Positions 44,946-50,000 of a stretch of 50,000 nt of DNA are shown here, piece after piece. The stretch spans positions 1 through 50,000 of the forward strand of contig CAUYUJ010017844.1 in assembly GCA_963575745.1 (NCBI GenBank). The letters are read 5' to 3'. Below the pieces are notes generated by a model. The model made no database searches. It was not told where the DNA came from and was given only the letters and a program-made list of their open reading frames with translations. Position 1 is the stretch's first letter. Each line of letters begins with the position of its first letter. The translations under genes were made by a program, and so were the position numbers. Origin of the DNA: Prorocentrum cordatum (Eukaryota > Sar > Dinophyceae > Prorocentrales > Prorocentraceae).

Positions 44946-45400
44946 ATACGCCCAGGGCCGTTTAGTAAACCCCGGCCCTGGAGGTCGGGCTGGTTCTTCC
45001 TCCCGCGAACGGCACCGCGTATGGCTGGACTCACATGTGGAACATCCGGAGGCCACGGGCCGGCTGATGCACCTGCGGAAGCACGGCTCACACGGCCGTA
45101 GAATGGCCGAGCGCTGGAGAGACGTCCAGCCGCATGGGCTCTCGCCCGGGCCAGCCGCGTCCTGTGCATCCAGCCTCCCCGATAGGAGGGCAGAACCCCA
45201 GATCGCCAGCGTCACCAAAAAATCGTGACGGTCGGGTCATCGACGCCTCTCGCAAGACAAAGCTTGACGAGGAGAACCTCGGGTGAGGATCACTCGAGGA
45301 AAATGGCTCGGGCGCCGCGGCCTTCTCAGAGCGTTCTGGAACGCTCTGAGAGCGTTCCAGGACGCTCTGAAACGGATGTATCCTCGTCCTAGCCCCGTTC
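44946..45400. repeat. Interspersed repeat B, copy 2, split
   Basis: CCAGGGCCGTTTAGTAAACC (44950) corresponds to 8398. After about 300 bases not present in copy 1 it resumes at GGCTCGGGCGCCGCGGCCTT (45304) and runs to AACGGATGTATCCTCGTCCT (45373). This copy has the palindrome CAGAGCGTTC-TG-GAACGCTCTG at 45327-45348. Confidence 0.85.
44986..45228 (+). CDS. Candidate coding segment inside split repeat B
   Basis: Product not recognised. The plus frame ending at TGA 45226-45228 reads SSSRERHRVWLDSHVEHPEA, TGRLMHLRKHGSHGRRMAER and WRDVQPHGLSPG, ending PQIASVTKKS, with about 72 percent G/C third positions. It occupies most of the segment absent from repeat B copy 1, so the segment may be an insertion or the original host sequence. 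The minus strand has a Cys-rich rival (ILRPCEPCFRRCISRP). Confidence 0.28.
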   Translation, partial: RAGSSSRERHRVWLDSHVEHPEATGRLMHLRKHGSHGRRMAERWRDVQPHGLSPGPAASCASSLPDRRAEPQIASVTKKS

Positions 45401-45479
45401 GATCTTAAGTATCTACATCCGACCCAAGCAAACGTTCCCTTGGGAACGCGCAAAGCCTCGACGACCCCGAGACTATGCG

Positions 45480-45770
45480 AGAATGGCCCCATGATCACAA
45501 GATGGTTCCTGCATGGCCTCACGAAAATCCGAAGATACCCTGCGGACGACCGCCAGATGATCCTATGATCCCTGCGTGGTCCAGACGCGGACTCTGGATG
45601 GCGTCAAGGCCACACCAAGATGGCCCAAACTATGATCAACCGGTGACCCCGTAATGACACGATGGCCACAGGATGTCCCCCGAGTGCCCCAAGGTGCCGC
45701 CAAAATGACCCAGGAACAACACCATGATCCTAAAATGATCTGGAGATGATCTTTAAGTGGCCGCAATGCG
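45480..45770. repeat. Degenerate decamers, CCATGATCNCA type
   Basis: CCCATGATCACAAGATGG, CCAAGATGGCCCAAACTATG, ACACGATGGCCAC and AAAATGATCTGGAGATGATC. A looser version of the CCAAGATGGC unit. Confidence 0.75.
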
Positions 45771-46935
45771 GCGCCAAGACGATCTCCTGAGGATGGGATT
45801 TACAAACGCCCCGTTGTCACATCTTTTCCTGGCGACGAGATTCAATCATGGCTGGTCGCACTTGAAATATACGATGCACTTGTGTGGAGCGAGACCCCGC
45901 CCAGACCACGCAAGACGGCAATCTTTAACGCTCGGCGTGGATACGGACAAAACAAATACGATGGCCAGGTGCAAATGTTGTCCTGAACCAACAACGGCCA
46001 CTGTTGGGCGGGCGGGCTTCTGTCTCAGGTGGGCAACGTCCGCCCGCGGCGACGCCGACAGCGGGTCCTGTTCGGAACGGACAGGAACTGCTAGATCTTC
46101 GTGTCCGTACCCGTGTCGGTCGTGCGGAGTCCCGCAAAAAGGCCTCCGGGGAAGCACACCGCGGGGCTCCACGCCGCCCCACCTCCAGAGAGCTCCAGAG
46201 AGCCCCCGCGCGCGGGCCCCCGGCGGCAGCACGGGGGCCTCCGGAGGCGCGGACAGGGGCTGGGAAAGCGCTCGGGGGCCTGGATCCTCGGACCTCCACC
46301 CCCAGAGGTCCGACGAGTGCTTTCCCTTGTCTTCGGCCATGTCGGGGGGCGGCTTCGGGGCCCAGGGACCATCAGAACGAATACGGGGCGAAAGACTGCT
46401 CCAAGAGAGGCGGTCGGGACTCCTGGGTGCGCGGATTGAAAACAACATAGCGTCGGCTATCACGGACCCCTTCCCCTCCCCCCCCTCACGGGCGGCGAAG
46501 ACATCCTTGTCCGTGCCCTCGCGGTCCGAGTTCCGGGGCGCGATCCCGCGGATACGCAACCGCACGGGTACACGGCCGCACGAATACGGTCTGCGCGGGG
46601 GGCGTCCGCGAAGAAACGCCCCGCGGCACAGGGGCCCGGCCCGCCGGGCAGCAGATACGGAGATGTCTTTCGCCCACGAGGGTGCGCAGCCAACCAGGCT
46701 CGAACTGATCCCTGGCCCTCAAATTGACGAGCTAAGAGGCAATGACAATCTCAGGGATGCGCCCTTAGAAACCGAGGGAATCCTTACGATTGGCATCGAG
46801 GTGAGGCGATACCGCTGTTGTCGCAAAAAACGCCCATCCACAGACGTTGCTTCGACGGTGCCGCACCCAGACCCCCCATTTCAATGTTGCGTTCGCGGCC
46901 GTCGTCGGGGTGCAAGCATCGGCATAAAAAACTAG
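45757..46935 (+). CDS. Longest non-repetitive ORF, unknown protein
   Basis: Product not recognised. It is open for 392 codons in non-repetitive, GC-rich DNA; the first ATG is 45766, but the first few codons overlap the degenerate decamers, so a start near 45796 (GFTNAPLSHLFLATRFNHGW) or an upstream exon is possible. Later parts include CKCCPEPTTATVGRAGFCLR, SSCPYPCRSCGVPQKGLRG, IENNIASAITDPFPSPPSRA and NDNLRDAPLETEGILTIGIE, ending GASIGIKN. It is Arg-, Ser-, Gly- and Pro-rich with clustered Cys. About 70 percent of codons end in G/C throughout. A 239-codon minus frame (46565-45846) overlaps and is the alternative. No domain, signal or membrane segment seen. Confidence 0.38.
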   Translation: MAAMRRQDDLLRMGFTNAPLSHLFLATRFNHGWSHLKYTMHLCGARPRPDHARRQSLTLGVDTDKTNTMARCKCCPEPTTATVGRAGFCLRWATSARGDADSGSCSERTGTARSSCPYPCRSCGVPQKGLRGSTPRGSTPPHLQRAPESPRARAPGGSTGASGGADRGWESARGPGSSDLHPQRSDECFPLSSAMSGGGFGAQGPSERIRGERLLQERRSGLLGARIENNIASAITDPFPSPPSRAAKTSLSVPSRSEFRGAIPRIRNRTGTRPHEYGLRGGRPRRNAPRHRGPARRAADTEMSFAHEGAQPTRLELIPGPQIDELRGNDNLRDAPLETEGILTIGIEVRRYRCCRKKRPSTDVASTVPHPDPPFQCCVRGRRRGASIGIKN

Positions 46936-47000
46936 CAAAACTCCATCGGCAAGGCAATCCCGTTTTCTACGTTGGAATGGGGGGGCCACGGGGGTTCTGA

Positions 47001-47498
47001 ACACAGCAGCGCCGCCCGTTATGCCTGGTGGGCGTGTTTTGCGTCAACGGCGGTATGTTCCAGGCTGGTGAGCAGCTCTCCCCCACCCCTTGGAGCAGGC
47101 GAGGGCCGGCCTGGCCCGGCCAAGCCCCGCGCACCGCCCACGGCTGCACGGGCGCGACGGGGCAGACCTCCTTCGTGCGCCGCCTCCCCGCCGAGGTGGG
47201 GCCACAGTATCAACAGAGGCAAGAGAAAAAAAAACAGCATAAGCAGAGACGTTCGACGTTCCGCGCGGACTTTTTGCATCAGGCCGGGGGTGGGCGGCAC
47301 GACCAATGGAAGAGCGAGCCCCGCTGCAGGCGTTGCGGTGTGCAGTCGGGAGACGGAGGGCTCATGCGTGCGGAGGTGCACGTGCGCAAAGGGACACACA
47401 GCCACCATGGCGCCGAACGGCGCCACACAATGCACCACGCGACATCATCGCAAAGGGCAATACACTCCACTGGGCCTCACCACGCCGTCGTGCTTTAA
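47001..47498 (+). CDS. Candidate terminal exon, basic protein
   Basis: Product not recognised. After a possible acceptor (GAACACAG|CAG at about 47006) the frame reads RRPLCLVGVFCVNGGMFQAG, EQLSPTPWSRRGPAWPGQAP, TGATGQTSFVRRLPAEVGPQ, a Gln/Lys-rich patch (QYQQRQEKKKQHKQRRS) and PRCRRCGVQSGDGG, ending HHAVVL at TAA 47496-47498. In the first half about 85 percent of codons end in G/C, which is much better than the two overlapping plus frames. It could be a later exon of the gene suggested at 45757-46935. CRRCG is too small to define a zinc motif. Confidence 0.42.
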   Translation, partial: TQQRRPLCLVGVFCVNGGMFQAGEQLSPTPWSRRGPAWPGQAPRTAHGCTGATGQTSFVRRLPAEVGPQYQQRQEKKKQHKQRRSTFRADFLHQAGGGRHDQWKSEPRCRRCGVQSGDGGLMRAEVHVRKGTHSHHGAERRHTMHHATSSQRAIHSTGPHHAVVL

Positions 47499-47564
47499 GT
47501 AAACTGCAGTACGTCGAGTCACATCGCGTCATGGTATGACACTTGTACGTTGCGTCGCCATGCA

Positions 47565-47690
47565 TTCAGATGCAAACCGTGACATCATTGATACCATCGT
47601 TGGCCAATCCACCGACCCCCGTCTGCGGGGGTGCAATGGCGTGTGATATGTTAGTATGTCCCCCTTTCCCGCCCCATGGGGGTCCCAAAT
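47565..47690. other. Spacer with stem-loop
   Basis: ACCCCCG-TCTG-CGGGGGT at 47617-47634 is a perfect 7-bp stem with a 4-base loop. No gene seen. Confidence 0.6.
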
Positions 47691-47900
47691 ACCGTGAGGC
47701 CAAGCTCCTCAAAGCACCTCTGGGGCCCTGTGGGCCTTCCAAACCACCACCCGTGGCCTCCAAAATGCCAGAGATGCCTTCCCAAACGGCTCACGGAAGG
47801 CTACCACACGCCAGATCGGCCTCAAGAACACCCTCGATGGCTTCAAGACGGCTCAAAAGCTCCAAACACAGCCGAAGAGGACCCCAAGTCCCGATCAAAT
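47690..47900. repeat. Degenerate decamer array
   Basis: AAGCTCCTCAAAGCACCTCT, GGCCTTCCAAACCACC and GGCTTCAAGACGGCTCAAAA. Loose CCAAGANGGC units. Confidence 0.7.
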
Positions 47901-48135
47901 AGAAAATGGAAAATGGGAAGTTGGAAAGGAATTGAATTTTTTGTTTAATATGTTTTCTTATTCTTGACTTCTTCTCTCCGAAAGAACATGATTTTTTACT
48001 AGAAAGAAGAAAGAACAATAAGAAAAACAAATTAAACAATTATTATAATTCCTGCCCAATATTTCCTTTATTAATCTTTGATTATAGAAACCAAAGGAGG
48101 CCTCCAGGGGGCAAAACAAAATTAGTTGCTTGATT
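47900..48135. other. AT-rich spacer
   Basis: A clear drop in GC. Runs such as AATTATTATAATTCC and GAATTGAATTTTTTG. No reading frame, hairpin or gene could be supported. Confidence 0.6.
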
Positions 48136-48139
48136 GTCC

Positions 48140-48290
48140 ACGTATATATGTATGTAGAAATATGCTCGTGTGTATATATACACATACACATACATATACA
48201 CATACATATACATATACATCATCACATACAGATGCATATACATATACATGTATATATATACCTATACAACTACATATACATAAACAGAAG
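48140..48290. repeat. (TACATA)n hexamer tract
   Basis: TATACACATACATA units, ending at GTTACCCCAGTGCGACCCG. A shorter relative, ACATATACATATACATTA, is at 49040-49058 before the same boundary phrase. Confidence 0.95.
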
Positions 48291-48334
48291 TTACCCCAGT
48301 GCGACCCGACCTAGGAGTTGGAGCCCCTAGGGAA

Positions 48335-48893
48335 GCAGCATAAGCTAAGCTAAGATTAGCTAATATGAGATAAGCTAAGCTAGGCTAAGCTAAGAAAAGC
48401 TAAGCTCAGCTAAGCTAAGCTAAGCGAAGTTAAGCTAGGCTAGGCTAAGCTAAGCTAGGCTAAGCTAAGCTAAGCTAAGCGAAGGTAAACTAGGCTAGGC
48501 TAGGCTATGTTAAGGTAAGCTAAGCTACGGCAAGCAAAGCTAAGCGAAGCTAAGATGAGATAAGCGAAGCTAAGCTAGGCTACGCTAAGCTAAGCTAAGC
48601 TAAGCTCAGCTCAGCTCAGCTAATCTAAGCTAGGCTAGGTTAAGCTAAGCTAGGCTAGGCTAAGCTAAGCTAAGCTAAGGTAAGCTAAGGTAAGGTAAGC
48701 TATGCGATGCTAAGCTAAGCTAAGCTAAGCTAAGCTATGCTAGGCTAAGCTAAGCTAAGCTAAGCTAAGCTAAGCTAAGCTAAGCTAAGCTATGATGAGA
48801 TGAGCTAAGCTAAGCTAAGCTAGGCTAAGCTAAACTAAGCTAAGCTCAGCTAAGCTAAGCTAAGCTAAGCTAACCTGAGCTAAGCTAACCCTC
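48335..48893. repeat. (TAAGC)n pentamer array, first block
   Basis: About 110 units of TAAGC with TAGGC, TCAGC, GAAGC and TAAGG variants. No other content. Confidence 0.98.
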
Positions 48894-49060
48894 TCGGCAG
48901 AGCCTAGGTGAGGAACCCTGGTTGCCGGGGGAACCGCGGGGCGGATCCTGGGGGAACCGCCCGGGGCGACCAACACTGCCCGGCCCTTTAAGCACAGCCA
49001 TTAAGAACCCTTCTAGGCAGAGCCTAGGTAGGGAACGTATACATATACATATACATTATC
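48893..49060. repeat. GC-rich boundary module
   Basis: Two GGCAGAGCCTAGGT words (48897, 49017) flank GCGGGGCGGATCCTGGGGGA, GACCAACACTGCCCGGCC and TTTAAGCACAGCC. GCGGGGCGGATCCTGGGGGA returns at the very end of the window (49969), so the module bounds the pentamer blocks. Confidence 0.9.
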
Positions 49061-49095
49061 CCCGTGCGACCCTACCTAGGAGTTGGAGCATTTAG
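49061..49095. repeat. CCCCGTGCGACCCTACCTAG boundary phrase
   Basis: CCCCGTGCGACCCTACCTAG then GAGTTGGAGC matches 48295-48326 (CCCCAGTGCGACCCGACCTA). Spacing of 765 bases. Confidence 0.92.
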
Positions 49096-49258
49096 AAGAG
49101 CAACATCTACATCTACACTGACAGCTACATTTACATCTACACCTGCATCTACATCTACATCAACATCAACAGCGAGACTTACATCTACATCTACATCTAC
49201 ACCTACATCTACACCTACATCTACATCTACATCTACACTTTCACCTACATCCATGCTT
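49096..49258. repeat. (ACATCT)n hexamer tract
   Basis: ACATCTACATCTACACCTAC units with a few interruptions. Asp-Val and Thr-Ser frames are artefacts. Confidence 0.95.
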
Positions 49259-49264
49259 TGCTAA

Positions 49265-49505
49265 ATCTGCATGCTATGCTATGCTATGCTATGCTATGCT
49301 GTGATATGATATGATATGCTGCGCTGTGCTATGCTAAGCAATGCTATGCCATGATATGCTATGATATGCTGCACTATGCTGTACTATGCTATGCTATACT
49401 ATGCTATGCTATGCTATGCCGTGCTATGCTGTGCCATGCTATGCTATGATATGCTTGGCTATGATGTGCTATGATATGCTGTGCTAATGCAGCGTTGCGC
49501 TATGC
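49265..49505. repeat. (TATGC)n pentamer array
   Basis: TATGCTATGC with TATGA, TGTGC and TGCGC variants. It grades into TAAGC at about 49500, so the two pentamers are one family. Confidence 0.97.
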
Positions 49506-49968
49506 TGCGCTGCGCTAGGCTAAGCGAAGGTAAGCTAAACTATGCTAAGCTAAGCTACGCTAGGCTAAGCTAAGCTAAGCTAGGCTAGGCTAGGCTAAGC
49601 AAAGCTACGCTAAGCTAAGCTAAGCCAAGCTAAGCTAAGCTAAGCCAAACTAAGCCAGGTTAAGCTAAGCTAAGCTAAGCTAAGATGATATAAGCTAAGC
49701 TAAGTTAAGCTCAGCCAAGCTAAGCTAAGTTAGGCCAGGCAAAGCTTAGCTAAGCTAGGCTAACATTAGATAGACTAAGCTAAGCTAAGTTAAGCTAAGC
49801 TAAGATGAGATACGCTAAGCTAGGCTAAGATAAGCAATGCTAACCTAAGCTAAGCTAGGCTAGGCTAGGCAAAGCTAAGCTAAGCTAAGCTAAGCTAAGA
49901 TGAGATAAGCTAAGCTAAGCTTAGCTAAGCTTAGCTTAGCTCAGCTAAGCTTAGCTTAGCTTAGCTTA
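49505..49968. repeat. (TAAGC)n array, second block, inverts at its end
   Basis: TAAGC units on the plus strand to about 49918, then TTAGC (the same unit on the other strand) to 49968. The mixed switch zone is GCTTAGCTAAGCTTAGC. Confidence 0.97.
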
Positions 49969-50000
49969 GCGGGGCGGATCCTGGGGGAACCGCGGGGCGG

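Noticed and set aside
1-50000. Dinoflagellate spliced-leader sequence
   Set aside because: I looked for the CCGTAGCCATTTTGGCTCAAG-type leader on both strands and saw only chance fragments such as GCGTAGCCATGATCG at about 1003.
1-50000. tRNA, rRNA or telomere repeats
   Set aside because: No cloverleaf with a convincing T-arm and no TTTAGGG-type array was seen. GGTTCGATGTTCC near 13878 lacks the rest of a tRNA.

Overview
This window looks like gene-poor nuclear DNA of a protist with a large, repeat-choked, GC-rich genome. A dinoflagellate is my best guess, at moderate confidence. The reasons are: no bacterial-style operons; coding-like islands that are short, isolated and rich in G/C at third codon positions; candidate AG|G acceptors; a decayed non-LTR reverse transcriptase whose GIAQGCPLSP-type block resembles dinoflagellate LINEs as I remember them; and an extreme load of tandem repeats. 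I found no spliced-leader sequence, rRNA, tRNA or telomere repeat, so the assignment is inference and the species is open.

Layout. 1-0.45 kb: the end of one coding exon. 0.5-4.9 kb: small tandem families (162, 51/60 and about 395 bp) and an inverted-repeat element. 5.2-7.15 kb: a compound microsatellite and a tandem pair of about 0.8-kb units bounded by (CAA)n. 7.2-10.3 kb: a Glu-rich exon candidate, two interspersed repeat families, a candidate coding stretch and the first decamer array. 10.4-12.1 kb: a satellite of about 20 units of 90-97 bp. 12.5-15.4 kb: 17-bp units in 132-bp higher-order repeats and two arrays of one 153-bp family. 15.4-19.2 kb: decamer arrays and a 47-55-bp array broken by a 0.6-kb insert. 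19.2-25.8 kb: several coding candidates, then two copies of a 1.9-kb modular block built largely of decamers. 25.8-29.5 kb: the dead reverse transcriptase, a frameshifted membrane-protein candidate and degenerate repeats. 29.5-32.8 kb: 73-bp, GAGGCT, 33-bp and inverted decamer arrays. 33-42.5 kb: dispersed elements, including a recurrent GGGGATACTTTTTT element, 188-bp and 217-bp tandems and coding-like fragments. 42.5-45 kb: an Asp-rich, Cys-rich candidate gene on the minus strand inside long (CAT)n tracts. 45-47.5 kb: the least repetitive, most gene-like stretch. 47.7-50 kb: decamers, then TACATA, TAAGC and TATGC arrays in a higher-order pattern that continues past the window.

No gene could be assigned a function apart from the reverse-transcriptase relic, and no pathway can be reconstructed. 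Coding calls rest on codon composition and protein-like translation only, so they are candidates. Repeat calls are read directly from the sequence and are much firmer. The most unusual features are: (i) a shared 14-base core, GGATGTCTCARGCG, inside several otherwise different repeat families on both strands; (ii) the dominance of arrays with a 10-11-bp period, close to one helical turn; (iii) arrays that invert their own orientation; (iv) trinucleotide microsatellites embedded in frames that encode acidic tracts.
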